Assembly: GCA_946004305.1 (NCBI GenBank)
Contig: CAMFZJ010000032.1
Coordinates: 1-11,929 of the forward strand
DNA: 11,929 nt
Direction of reading: 5' to 3'
DNA from: an uncultured Clostridia bacterium
GTDB lineage: Bacteria; Bacillota; Clostridia; Oscillospirales; Acutalibacteraceae
The position numbers and the translations under genes were made by a program. The notes under the pieces were generated by a model. That model made no database searches and was not told the origin of the DNA. It saw only the letters and a program-made list of their open reading frames with translations. Positions 1 to 6,367 of this stretch are shown here, piece by piece; position 1 is the stretch's first letter, and the number at the start of each line of letters is the position of its first letter.

Positions 1-29
1 GGAATAATCATAATCCCTTTATTTGTATA

Positions 30-58
30 TTGATATAGAAGTTTTATTGTGATAAAAT
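30..58 (+). promoter_or_regulatory. Possible sigma-A promoter for the HlyIII/TrhA gene
   Basis: TTGATA at 30-35 and TAAAAT at 53-58 are separated by 17 bp. The predicted transcript start (about 65) falls inside the ribosome binding site GGAGGTG (64-70), which would leave almost no leader. The match may therefore be fortuitous, and the true promoter may lie before the window. Confidence 0.35.
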
Positions 59-75
59 AATTCGGAGGTGATTTT

Positions 76-723
76 ATGAGCAAACTTAGTAAAAGATATA
101 CTCTTGGCGAAGAAATATTCAGCTCTGTTTCTCACGGCATAGGAACACTCCTGGCTATAGCAGGAACAGTAGTTTTAATTATATTTGCAGCATTATTCAG
201 CGACCCGTGGGCAGTAGTAGGCTCAGCAATATACGGCGGCAGTCTTATTATGCTTTATACAATGAGTACCCTTTACCACGCAATCACAAACGAAAAAGCA
301 AAAAAGTTTTTTCAGATTATGGACCACACCACAATTTTCTTTCTTATAGCAGGAACCTACACTCCAATTACCCTGTCAATCCTCAGAGGGCCTTTAGGCT
401 GGGTGCTTTTTGGTATTGTATGGGGAGCTGCGGCTTTAGGCATTACATTAAACGCTATTGACCTAAAGCGTTTCAGCAAGCCCTCCATAGCCTGTTATAT
501 TGCAATGGGCTGGGTAATTATTATTGCAATCAAACCTCTGCTGGAAGTTATGACGCCTCTAAGCTTATGGCTTTTGGTAATAGGCGGATTATTTTATACA
601 GTCGGTGTTATATTCTACGCAGTTAAAAAAATAAAGTACTTCCATTCCATTTGGCATATTTTCACTATTCTGGGAAGCACCTTTCACTATTTTTCAATTC
701 TCTTTGCAATTATCAAAATGTAA
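76..723 (+). CDS. trhA: HlyIII/TrhA (PAQR-family) integral membrane protein
   Basis: This 215-residue protein of about seven hydrophobic segments belongs to the bacterial hemolysin-III/TrhA branch of the PAQR superfamily, at the usual family length. The family's metal-site residues are visible: a short N-terminal helix with SHG (19-21), S64-x3-H68 (STLYH), D83-H84, GTYTP (93-97), and the C-terminal H190-x3-H194. Family knowledge links these proteins to membrane fluidity or lipid homeostasis; the old 'hemolysin' name does not establish toxin activity. The ATG at 76 follows GGAGGTG by five bases, so the start is secure. The gene stands alone on this strand and converges on pduL. A hairpin with a T-run follows at 773-799. 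The family call is firm; the physiological role is inferred. Confidence 0.9.
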   Translation: MSKLSKRYTLGEEIFSSVSHGIGTLLAIAGTVVLIIFAALFSDPWAVVGSAIYGGSLIMLYTMSTLYHAITNEKAKKFFQIMDHTTIFFLIAGTYTPITLSILRGPLGWVLFGIVWGAAALGITLNAIDLKRFSKPSIACYIAMGWVIIIAIKPLLEVMTPLSLWLLVIGGLFYTVGVIFYAVKKIKYFHSIWHIFTILGSTFHYFSILFAIIKM

Positions 724-736
724 TAAATGCGTAAAT

Positions 737-757
737 AAAAAAGTCGAGTGCCTCGAC
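737..757 (-). terminator. Second hairpin/T-run on the pduL strand
   Basis: GTCGAG (743-748) and CTCGAC (752-757) form a perfect 6-bp stem with a 3-base loop. On the - strand it is followed by six T residues (complement of A737-742) and more AT. It lies about 85 bases beyond the main pduL terminator and could act as a backup, or it may be part of the structured spacer described separately. Confidence 0.45.
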
Positions 758-816
758 ACCCATTTCGAGAAGAAAGGTTGATATTTCCAAACCTTTTTTG
801 CCCGACCGTTTTCGAG
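743..816. repeat. Hairpin-rich spacer with repeated TCGAG/CTCGA units
   Basis: The sequence between the convergent trhA and pduL genes is more GC-rich than neighbouring spacers. It carries TCGAG at 744-748, 765-769 and 812-816 (the last two preceded by TT), plus one CTCGA at 752-756 that could pair with any of them. A further stem (773-796) sits between the second and third copies. No reading frame explains it. It could be a dispersed intergenic repeat or only clustered terminators; the window holds no second copy to decide. Confidence 0.35.
773..799 (+). terminator. Probable terminator after the HlyIII/TrhA gene
   Basis: AAAGGTT (773-779) pairs perfectly with AACCTTT (790-796) around a 10-base loop, and the T-run extends to 799. 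The stem is AT-rich and only moderately stable. It lies about 50 bases past the stop codon on the right strand. Confidence 0.5.
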
Positions 817-833
817 CAATTTCCTATAAAGTG

Positions 834-861
834 AAAAAAACGAGCAGGCAAAAGCCTGCTC
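834..861 (-). terminator. Intrinsic terminator of pduL
   Basis: GAGCAGGC (842-849) and GCCTGCTC (854-861) form an 8-bp GC-rich stem with an AAAA tetraloop (TTTT on the - strand). The - strand then runs into seven T residues (complement of A834-840). It begins about 24 bases after the pduL stop. Confidence 0.88.
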
Positions 862-884
862 AAAATACATAACTGATTATTTAG

Positions 885-1454
885 TTACTTAATAATCTCA
901 CCGTAAACCTGACCTGAAAGTGCAGCGGCGTTTGCTTCGTCAGTATCAATGTGCATTGCAGCAGCATAACTTGGGCTTACACGAACTACAACATCGCCGA
1001 ATACCAAAGAACGGCCTGTTTCTTCGCCAACCTTAACAGATACAATCTGCTTATCCTCAACACCCATTTCTTCAGCGTCAGCAGGAGTAAGGTGAATATG
1101 TCTTTTGGCAGCTATTACACCGCAGGGAATTTCACATTCTCCGGCAGGCCCCACAAGCTTACATCCCGGTGTACCCTCAATGTTGCCTGATTCACGAATA
1201 GGAGCAGCAATACCCAGCTTACGAGCGTCTGTAAGAGAAATCTCAACCTGTGTTTCAGGACGCTCAGGGCCGAGGATTGACATAGTCATTTCCCCACGGG
1301 GACCAACAACTGTAACCTTCTCAACACAAGCAAACTGTCCCGGCTGAGATAAATCCTTTTTATTTGTTAATTTTGCGTCTTTGCCGTAGAGCTGCTCAAG
1401 AACCTCTTTAGTAACGTGAATGTGATGAGCAGATGTTTCTACCAATACTTTCAT
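885..1454 (-). CDS. pduL: PduL-type phosphate acyltransferase (phosphotransacylase)
   Basis: PduL-family enzymes interconvert acyl-CoA plus phosphate with acyl-phosphate plus CoA; in fermenters lacking the classical Pta they can supply acetyl- or propionyl-phosphate to an acyl kinase for ATP. The 189-residue protein has the two tandem domains of the family, each with a metal-binding His motif: HHIHVT (10-15) and RHIHLTP (118-124). Other conserved elements are IRESG (86-90) and HIDTDEAN (168-175). The ATG at 1454 is preferred over an in-frame TTG at 1472 because GGTGG sits seven bases upstream of it. There is no N-terminal encapsulation extension and no shell or diol-dehydratase gene nearby, so a cytosolic housekeeping role is inferred. 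It is monocistronic, with its own promoter and terminator. The acyl-chain preference cannot be read from the sequence. Confidence 0.92.
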   Translation of the reverse strand: MKVLVETSAHHIHVTKEVLEQLYGKDAKLTNKKDLSQPGQFACVEKVTVVGPRGEMTMSILGPERPETQVEISLTDARKLGIAAPIRESGNIEGTPGCKLVGPAGECEIPCGVIAAKRHIHLTPADAEEMGVEDKQIVSVKVGEETGRSLVFGDVVVRVSPSYAAAMHIDTDEANAAALSGQVYGEIIK

Positions 1455-1499
1455 TGTAATACCACCAATCAAATAATTTTGCCGTAAGGCTATGGATAT

Positions 1500-1528
1500 A
1501 TTTTACTACTTTAAACTACAAATTTCAA
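1500..1528 (-). promoter_or_regulatory. Sigma-A promoter of pduL
   Basis: Read on the - strand, TTGAAA (1528-1523) and TAAAAT (1505-1500) are separated by 17 bp. The predicted start near 1493 gives a leader of about 40 bases that begins with a TAGCCTTACGGC element (1492-1481), similar to one in the pckA leader. The spacing to pduL is normal. No equally clear promoter for the divergent methyltransferase gene was found. Confidence 0.75.
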
Positions 1529-1555
1529 CCTGTTTTACAGAAAGGATTAAATTTT

Positions 1556-2227
1556 GTGGAAGATAACCGTTCAGCATTTAATTCTGATGAATACGATAAA
1601 AAGGTAAATAATGTTTTGCCCTACTATTCCCAGTACAATAAACAAATATATGATATAATAGAAAATCTTGAACTTAGTGAATTTTGCTGGCTTGATACCG
1701 GTTGCGGAACAGGTAACCTTATCAACGGTATAAAAGATAAATACCCAAAGGGCAGGTTTGTTTTGTGCGACCCATCCTTAGGTATGCTTAATTGCGCTAA
1801 AGAAAAGCTATCCTCACAAAATAATATTGAATTTATCAATATATCTTCACAAGAGCTTAACTTCAAAAGCTTTTTTGATATTGTAACCTCTGTTCAATCC
1901 CACCACTATTTGGATAAACAACAGCGTCAGATTGCAGTTACAAATTGCTATAAGGCTCTAAAGGATAAGGGAGTATACATAACCTTTGAAAACATCGCTC
2001 TGTCAACAAAAGAAAGTGATAGTTTCGGCGAAAAGCGTTGGAAAAACTACCTGATAGCTCACGGAAAAACTCCGGAAGAAGCAGAAAAACATCTTGCCCG
2101 CAGAGGGGTAGAATTGTTGCCCATTACTATAAACGAACATTTAGAGCTTTTGCACAACACAGGCTTTAGAAGTGTCGATATTATATGGGCGTCATATATG
2201 CAGGCAGGATTTCTTGCAATAAAATAG
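1556..2227 (+). CDS. Class I SAM-dependent methyltransferase
   Basis: This 223-residue protein has a Rossmann-fold methyltransferase core. Motif I is LDTGCGTGN (46-54), which binds S-adenosylmethionine; D72 in VLCDPS follows strand 2 and would contact the ribose; the motif IV region is FDIVTSVQSHHYL (107-119), and GVYITFEN (139-146) corresponds to the next core strand. The C-terminal third, about 150-205, is helical and probably shapes the substrate pocket. Translation starts at GTG 1556, with AAAGGA at 1541-1546 nine bases upstream; no in-frame ATG competes. The stop overlaps the ribosome binding site of the downstream uracil-DNA glycosylase, so the two are probably co-transcribed. The fold is clear. 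The substrate (small molecule, RNA or protein) is unknown, and pairing with a repair enzyme does not by itself define it. Confidence 0.85.
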   Translation: MEDNRSAFNSDEYDKKVNNVLPYYSQYNKQIYDIIENLELSEFCWLDTGCGTGNLINGIKDKYPKGRFVLCDPSLGMLNCAKEKLSSQNNIEFINISSQELNFKSFFDIVTSVQSHHYLDKQQRQIAVTNCYKALKDKGVYITFENIALSTKESDSFGEKRWKNYLIAHGKTPEEAEKHLARRGVELLPITINEHLELLHNTGFRSVDIIWASYMQAGFLAIK

Positions 2228-2236
2228 GAGTAGTAT

Positions 2237-2821
2237 ATGTACGATAATTTCAAAGAATTGGAAAACCAATGTAATAAATGCAATAAATGTCAGCTTAGCA
2301 AAACAAGACATAATGTTGTAATCGGAGTTGGAAATCCAAAATCTCAGGTTATGTTTATTGGTGAAGGTCCCGGTGAAAACGAGGATTTACAAGGAGAGCC
2401 TTTTGTAGGTCGAGGAGGTAAGCTCCTTGATAAAATGCTTTATGCCGTTGACCTTGACAGAAAAAAGAATATTTACATTGCAAATATAGTAAAGTGCCGT
2501 CCCCCTCAGAATCGTGACCCAAGGCCTGAGGAACAGGAAATGTGCATTGACTGGCTCAGAAACCAGGTTAAGCTTATTAGACCTAAAATCATAGTCTGCC
2601 TTGGAAGAATTGCCGCAATGAAGATAATTAAGCCGGACTTTAAAATCACAAAAGAACACGGAATATTTTTTAAAAAAGGTAATGTTGAAATGATGGCGAT
2701 GTACCACCCTGCCGCTGTACTTCGTGACCCAAACAAAAAGCCTGAGGCTTTTAAGGACTTCCTAACCTTAAGAGATAAAATTAATGAAATCTGCCCTGAA
2801 ACATACAAAGAAATACTGTAA
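2237..2821 (+). CDS. Family 4-type uracil-DNA glycosylase (Fe-S)
   Basis: The enzyme removes uracil from DNA to start base-excision repair. The 194-residue protein has the family's active-site motif GEGPGENEDLQGEPFVGRGG (42-61), the second motif MYHPAAVLRDP (155-165) with the catalytic-loop His157, and candidate iron-sulfur ligands: an N-terminal Cys cluster (C12, C15, C18), C87 in VKCRPP and C103. This architecture marks the Fe-S uracil-DNA glycosylases (family 4, related to family 5) rather than the classical Ung enzyme. Length is typical. ATG 2237 is preceded by AGGAG (2226-2230), which overlaps the stop of the methyltransferase gene; the nine-base gap indicates an operon. A strong terminator follows directly. 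Family 5 is a less likely alternative, since the GEGPGE motif with its acidic residue fits family 4 better. Confidence 0.92.
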   Translation: MYDNFKELENQCNKCNKCQLSKTRHNVVIGVGNPKSQVMFIGEGPGENEDLQGEPFVGRGGKLLDKMLYAVDLDRKKNIYIANIVKCRPPQNRDPRPEEQEMCIDWLRNQVKLIRPKIIVCLGRIAAMKIIKPDFKITKEHGIFFKKGNVEMMAMYHPAAVLRDPNKKPEAFKDFLTLRDKINEICPETYKEIL

Positions 2822-2824
2822 AGT

Positions 2825-2862
2825 AAATCCGCCTGCTTATCGCAACAGGTGGATTTTATTTT
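2825..2862 (+). terminator. Intrinsic terminator of the methyltransferase-glycosylase unit
   Basis: An 11-bp stem (2825-2835 with 2846-2856, one G-U pair) closes a 10-base loop and runs into TTTTATTTTAT. It begins three bases after the glycosylase stop. Confidence 0.88.
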
Positions 2863-2933
2863 ATAATAGTAAGCTTAAAATATCTATCTCAAACATAATA
2901 ATCAACAATAAAAAAACATATATTATGTGTTTA

Positions 2934-2962
2934 TTGACAATTGTGCACAATTATGATACTAT
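2934..2962 (+). promoter_or_regulatory. Strong sigma-A promoter of the Big_2 protein gene
   Basis: A perfect -35 TTGACA (2934-2939), a 17-bp spacer and TACTAT (2957-2962) lie about 60-70 bases before the ATG at 3030. The inverted repeat ACATA/TATGT (2916-2920, 2924-2928) is just upstream of the -35 box, and a perfect palindrome fills most of the spacer. Confidence 0.82.
2939..2952. promoter_or_regulatory. Palindromic operator candidate inside the promoter spacer
   Basis: AATTGTGCACAATT is a perfect 14-bp palindrome that starts at the last base of the -35 box and ends four bases before the -10 box. A dimeric repressor bound here would block RNA polymerase. The size and symmetry suit a winged-helix regulator of the MarR type, but no regulator gene is adjacent, so the binding protein is unknown. 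Confidence 0.5.
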
Positions 2963-3029
2963 TTGGATAACATTATAAGACAATATTGTCAGAATAATGT
3001 TAAATTTAATAAATAAGGGAAATTTATTT

Positions 3030-4040
3030 ATGAAAACTAAAAACATATTTATATTATTATTAGTCCTTGTATTTTCGTTGTCTGTACTGAGCTTCTCCGC
3101 AAGCTCTTTAGATAAAAAAGGAATTGTACAAATTGAAGATATCAATCTTTTAACAAATAACACTGAGAACCCTACTGACCAAAGTGAGATTTCTTACGAA
3201 AAGGCTAAAGAACTCTTGCTAAAAAAATATCCTGATTTTATATATAGTAATCCAATTAATCTAGGATCTTTAGGTGAGTACAATTTATTCTACAACGTTA
3301 CGGAATATTACACATTTTTGGATTATGATATAGTAATGGGCGATTATACATTTAACGTATTCCAACAGCAAAGTCCATACGATATTGGCTTGTATGTTAT
3401 TGACGACTCCAAGGCATACACATTAGCTGAAGCCTATGACAGCAAGTTAATTAACATAGGTGACGTTTACAATCTGATTAAAAGTAATCCACAGTATGAT
3501 TATAATTTCAGAGTAAGTCCTACAGATAATACCGAACCTACAGAATCTGTTAACCCCACAACTGCAACACCTAAGCTTACAAAAAACCATGTAAGTTTAA
3601 AGGCAGGCAAAACTTCAAAAATTGGTGTAAAAAACAAAGGAAATAACAAAATAGAATATAAATCCTCTGACACTAAGATTGCGAAAGTTGATAAAAACGG
3701 CAAGGTTACTGCACTTAAAAAGGGCAGAGCCAATATTACTGTAACAGTAGGGAATAAAAATCTAACTTATAAAGTCACAGTAACCTCAAACCCTGAGCTT
3801 CTCCTTAAAGGAAAAACAGTTACCAATATTACACTTAATAAAAATAAAAGTGTTTCCGTAAAAATCAGCGGTAAGGCAAACAACATTGACAACAAATATT
3901 CAAATACAGAATGTGCAAAAATCACTTCAAAAAAGTCAGCTAAAACTATAAAAGTTAAAGGAATAATTAAAGGCACAACTACTTTGAAAATCAAGGTAAA
4001 CGGAGTAAAAACACTGAAACTTAAGGTTAAAGTAAAGTAA
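3030..4040 (+). CDS. Secreted protein with a Big_2 (bacterial Ig-like) domain
   Basis: The 336-residue product starts with a signal peptide (basic MKTKN, hydrophobic 6-20, likely cleavage near S23-A24). Residues about 26-160 form a Tyr/Asp-rich region that I do not recognise. A Pro/Thr/Asn linker follows (about 163-182). Residues 183-252 match the Big_2 Ig-like pattern: LKAGKTSKI, then YKSSDTKIAKVDKNGKVTALKKGRA as separable blocks, then VTV. Residues 260-336 look like a second, divergent and very Lys-rich Ig-like domain. There is no LPXTG motif, C-terminal helix or SLH domain, so the protein is probably released or held by charge. The ATG at 3030 has AAGGGA (3015-3020) nine bases upstream and begins the signal peptide cleanly; an ATG at 2997 would add 11 residues and lacks a comparable site. 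The gene is single, with its own promoter and a terminator shared with pckA. Adhesion or polysaccharide binding is an inference. Confidence 0.8.
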   Translation: MKTKNIFILLLVLVFSLSVLSFSASSLDKKGIVQIEDINLLTNNTENPTDQSEISYEKAKELLLKKYPDFIYSNPINLGSLGEYNLFYNVTEYYTFLDYDIVMGDYTFNVFQQQSPYDIGLYVIDDSKAYTLAEAYDSKLINIGDVYNLIKSNPQYDYNFRVSPTDNTEPTESVNPTTATPKLTKNHVSLKAGKTSKIGVKNKGNNKIEYKSSDTKIAKVDKNGKVTALKKGRANITVTVGNKNLTYKVTVTSNPELLLKGKTVTNITLNKNKSVSVKISGKANNIDNKYSNTECAKITSKKSAKTIKVKGIIKGTTTLKIKVNGVKTLKLKVKVK

Positions 4041-4062
4041 CTTTAGATTTAAAACAACACAA

Positions 4063-4092
4063 AACGGGCTGTTCATCAATGAACAGCCCGTT
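4063..4092. terminator. Bidirectional terminator between the Big_2 gene and pckA
   Basis: Positions 4063-4076 and 4079-4092 are perfect inverse complements (14 bp, core CGGGCTGTTC). On the + strand the hairpin is followed by TTAATTTTATAT; on the - strand by TTTTGTGTTGTTTT. It lies between the two convergent stop codons and probably serves both genes. Confidence 0.88.
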
Positions 4093-4113
4093 AATTTTAT
4101 ATATCAGGAAAGA

Positions 4114-5805
4114 TTATTTAATCTCGTCAACAACCTTCTGGATAGCCTCTAATGCCTCGTCAGGAAGCTTGTCGTAGCCTTCCTTATCAACAGCGAAGCC
4201 CTTAACTGCATTTACACGGTTTTCCATAGCAGCCTTAAGCTGAGCCTTGTAGTCTGCATCGTCAATGTTTACATCAAAGCCGTCCCAATCCATAATCTCA
4301 ATGTCAGAGAATGGACCCCAAGCCTTAAATTCAGCCTTCTTCTCAACGATAGCCTCAAGAATACCAAGAGTATCAGCAGGCTTAACCTTCTTACCCATAA
4401 AGTCGCCTGTGTTGATAATGTAACAATCTACATTCTTCTCCTCAACAAGCTTCTTAAACTTAACATAGTCGTTCTTAAGTGGGTATGTTCTGAATGGGTT
4501 AGCATATGGAACAATACGGAGTGCGTTCATATCTGTACCTGCCTTAACACGCTCAGCAGTAGAAGTCTTTGTAGCAAGAGTAGCACCCATTACAGAAGCA
4601 AGAGCGGCGCCCTTTAGCTTAACAACCGGTGGAATTGTTGGGTCCTTCATAATCCAGAAAATAGCGTTTACCGGAGCGTCAATCTTATCAACACGGTTTG
4701 GTGACCAAAGCTTTGACTTAATAGCACGTCCGTTACCGTTACGAATATCCTCAGTTACAAGCTGAACTTTTCCGTCCTCATCAAGTGTAGCACCGCAGTT
4801 CTGACAAGTAAGAAGATACTTGTTGTCAGGACAGCCTGCCGGATAGTCAGCAGTTTTATCAAAGTATGTTGGCTCAAGAGCGATTGAAGCACAGGTGTCT
4901 GTGTTGATGATGAAAGCGTCATCGTGAAGAACCTTAATCTCGTACTTACCGCCGTGCTTAGCATGAGTAAGAGTTGACTTACCTGAACCTGAAAGTCCGT
5001 ATACAGAAGCAACGAACTTTGAGTTATCAGGAAGGATATATTCCTTCTGACCGCCGTGACAGGAAGCGTAACCGTTACGGTTAGCAATAGCCCAAGCCAT
5101 TGTAAGTGTGCCCTTCTTATGTTCGCCAAAGTACTTCATACCAAGAATTGCAGCACAGTTCTGTTCTGTGTCGAAGTAGCAAAGAGTAAGGGGATCGCTT
5201 AAACAGCTGTAATCAACGTCAGGGCTTTCTGTTGGAGCCCACTGTGGGTCAGAGAAAATGTAGATGTCAGCTTCTTTACCGTCGCCCACAGCCTTTGAAT
5301 TTTTATACATCTTAACATATTCGTCAGACATATACTGGAAGTTTAACATCCATGAATACATAAGGTTTTCTTCACCCTCAGGAATAAGAAGGTGAGCCTT
5401 AACCATAAATTCAGGATCAAGACCAACAAATACAGTAGCGTGGTAGAGTTTTCTGAATCTTGTTTTATAGATTGCGTCCATTACAACCTTATCAAGCTTT
5501 GTATCGTCAACACCCGGCTCGCCCTTAATTCTACGAGCTGCAGCGTAACGACCTGTAACAGCACCATCGTTAAATAGAAGAACCTTAGCGTCAGCGTCAA
5601 GTCCAAACTCCTCTCCTCTGCAAACAGGAAGATCTGTAACAATAGTACCCGGTGAATTCTTAGCAAGATTATAAGCTTCTTTTAAAGTGTTTACAGGAAC
5701 AACATTGTTGCCATAAAAAGCGGATTCAATGATAGTTCTTGTTTTGGAAAATCCGACTTTACCGGCACCGATTTCTTCAGTTTTGTAATTAGCTTTTGTT
5801 GACAT
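4114..5805 (-). CDS. pckA: ATP-type phosphoenolpyruvate carboxykinase
   Basis: The enzyme interconverts oxaloacetate plus ATP with phosphoenolpyruvate, CO2 and ADP. In gluconeogenesis it runs toward PEP; in many anaerobic gut bacteria it runs toward oxaloacetate and conserves ATP. The 563-residue product is slightly longer than the roughly 530-540 common in the family. Visible motifs are MKYFGEHKKG (223-232) of the substrate region, the P-loop GLSGSGKST (270-278), the metal-binding kinase-2 segment HDDAF (294-298), NGNGRAIKSK (356-365), and a C-terminal nucleotide-binding region near 400-435. Cys335-x2-Cys338 in a loop after the kinase-2 motif is not part of the classical enzyme as I know it. 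ATG 5805 follows AAAGGAG by eight bases. The gene is monocistronic, with a strong promoter, a structured leader and a shared terminator. Nucleotide specificity is inferred from family membership. Confidence 0.93.
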   Translation of the reverse strand: MSTKANYKTEEIGAGKVGFSKTRTIIESAFYGNNVVPVNTLKEAYNLAKNSPGTIVTDLPVCRGEEFGLDADAKVLLFNDGAVTGRYAAARRIKGEPGVDDTKLDKVVMDAIYKTRFRKLYHATVFVGLDPEFMVKAHLLIPEGEENLMYSWMLNFQYMSDEYVKMYKNSKAVGDGKEADIYIFSDPQWAPTESPDVDYSCLSDPLTLCYFDTEQNCAAILGMKYFGEHKKGTLTMAWAIANRNGYASCHGGQKEYILPDNSKFVASVYGLSGSGKSTLTHAKHGGKYEIKVLHDDAFIINTDTCASIALEPTYFDKTADYPAGCPDNKYLLTCQNCGATLDEDGKVQLVTEDIRNGNGRAIKSKLWSPNRVDKIDAPVNAIFWIMKDPTIPPVVKLKGAALASVMGATLATKTSTAERVKAGTDMNALRIVPYANPFRTYPLKNDYVKFKKLVEEKNVDCYIINTGDFMGKKVKPADTLGILEAIVEKKAEFKAWGPFSDIEIMDWDGFDVNIDDADYKAQLKAAMENRVNAVKGFAVDKEGYDKLPDEALEAIQKVVDEIK

Positions 5806-5843
5806 AGTGATTACTCCTTTACAAAATCAAATTTATATTAGCC

Positions 5844-5868
5844 GTAGGGCTAGTCTAAACTATCCTAC
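5844..5868 (-). other. Predicted stem-loop in the pckA 5' leader
   Basis: In the transcript, GUAGG (5868-5864) pairs with CCUAC (5848-5844), and UAGU (5862-5859, reading past an unpaired A at 5863) aligns with ACUA (5854-5851) around a UUAG loop. An alternative hairpin, TAGCC/GGCTA (5839-5843 with 5848-5852), competes for the same bases. The ribosome binding site (5820-5814) lies about 25 bases beyond. It could stabilise the mRNA or take part in control; it matches no riboswitch class that I know. Confidence 0.4.
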
Positions 5869-5887
5869 CAGTCCGATATACATTATT

Positions 5888-5916
5888 ATTTTAATTCTTA
5901 TGACCGTTAAAGTCAA
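5888..5916 (-). promoter_or_regulatory. Sigma-A promoter of pckA
   Basis: On the - strand, TTGACT (5916-5911) and TAAAAT (5893-5888) are 17 bp apart, giving a leader of about 75 bases. An imperfect inverted repeat with TGAC (5901-5904) and GTCA (5912-5915) overlaps the -35 box and could be a regulator site, though it is weak evidence. Confidence 0.78.
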
Positions 5917-5923
5917 GCAAATG

Positions 5924-5957
5924 AATAATTTTTTTAGCTTTCCTGCAGAAAATTATT
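5924..5957. repeat. AT-only inverted repeat upstream of pckA
   Basis: AATAATTTT (5924-5932) and AAAATTATT (5949-5957) are perfect inverse complements around a 16-base loop containing CTGCAG. It lies between the divergent promoters, just upstream of the pckA -35 box. It could be a protein site or an AT-rich UP-type element; in DNA this AT-rich, chance is a real alternative. Confidence 0.3.
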
Positions 5958-5982
5958 GTTTTATATAAAAATTAATGACTTT

Positions 5983-6011
5983 TTGCATTTGTTTTGACAT
6001 TGTGGTACAAT
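5983..6011 (+). promoter_or_regulatory. Promoter of the zinc-ribbon/small membrane protein unit
   Basis: TTGCAT (5983-5988), a 17-bp spacer and the extended -10 element TGGTACAAT (6003-6011) point to the + strand genes. A TTGACA at 5994-5999 is also present but has no good -10 at proper spacing. The leader would be about 70 bases. Confidence 0.6.
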
Positions 6012-6087
6012 ATCTTATGCAAACATATAACTAAATTCCAATTGAACAATGTACAATCTAAGAGTATTGTATATACGAGAGGTTAAT

Positions 6088-6357
6088 ATGAAAACAGAAA
6101 ATATGAAATGTCCTAAATGCGGATATAAATTTCAAGGCAACAGCCAAGACCCAAAGGGCACCTGTCCTTTATGCTCAGAAGAATATGATACTGAAAAAGC
6201 CTTGGAATACTACAGAATGACCTGCGAAAGCGGGGACTCTGATAACAACACAAAATCAAAGCCAAAAATTATTCGTGACTGGATAATATTCGGAATTGTA
6301 TTTGCAGCCTTTATAATTATTATGCAATATATGATTAACTTCATTACAAATGCTTAA
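6088..6357 (+). CDS. Small zinc-ribbon protein with a C-terminal membrane helix
   Basis: The 89-residue product has two CxxC knuckles, CPKC (8-11) and CPLC (26-29), a classic four-Cys zinc ribbon. An acidic/polar stretch follows (about 30-60), then one hydrophobic helix (about 65-85) and a very short tail. It is thus a tail-anchored type protein with the zinc ribbon probably in the cytoplasm. ATG 6088 is chosen over an in-frame ATG at 6049 because AGAGG lies five bases upstream and the zinc ribbon starts directly; the longer form would add MYNLRVLYIREVN, which looks like leader sequence. The stop overlaps the AAGGAGG site of the next gene, so the two are co-expressed. I do not recognise a named family; a regulatory or scaffolding role is possible but unsupported. 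Confidence 0.8.
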   Translation: MKTENMKCPKCGYKFQGNSQDPKGTCPLCSEEYDTEKALEYYRMTCESGDSDNNTKSKPKIIRDWIIFGIVFAAFIIIMQYMINFITNA

Positions 6358-6367
6358 GGAGGCAGTT

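Noticed and set aside
1105..1347. + strand frames antisense to pduL
   Set aside because: Shadows of a well-supported gene with no ribosome site or recognisable product.
885..1454. PduL as part of a bacterial microcompartment
   Set aside because: No encapsulation peptide is present, and no shell protein or signature enzyme gene lies in the window.
1473..1555. Promoter for the methyltransferase gene on the + strand
   Set aside because: TATATT at 1497-1502 has no acceptable -35 box at proper spacing and only an off-register TG, so I do not call it.
2784..2978. + strand open frame overlapping the end of the glycosylase gene
   Set aside because: It runs through the glycosylase terminator and into the Big_2 promoter, lacks a ribosome site and has a low-complexity product.
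4755..5129. 124-codon - strand frame inside pckA
   Set aside because: It lies wholly within pckA in another frame; pckA is a certain gene with intact motifs here.
5806..5880. Riboswitch in the pckA leader
   Set aside because: At about 75 bases the leader is short and matches no known aptamer core; only simple hairpins are seen.
6049..6087. Longer start for the zinc-ribbon protein
   Set aside because: No ribosome site precedes ATG 6049, whereas AGAGG sits correctly before ATG 6088; the extra residues look like translated leader.
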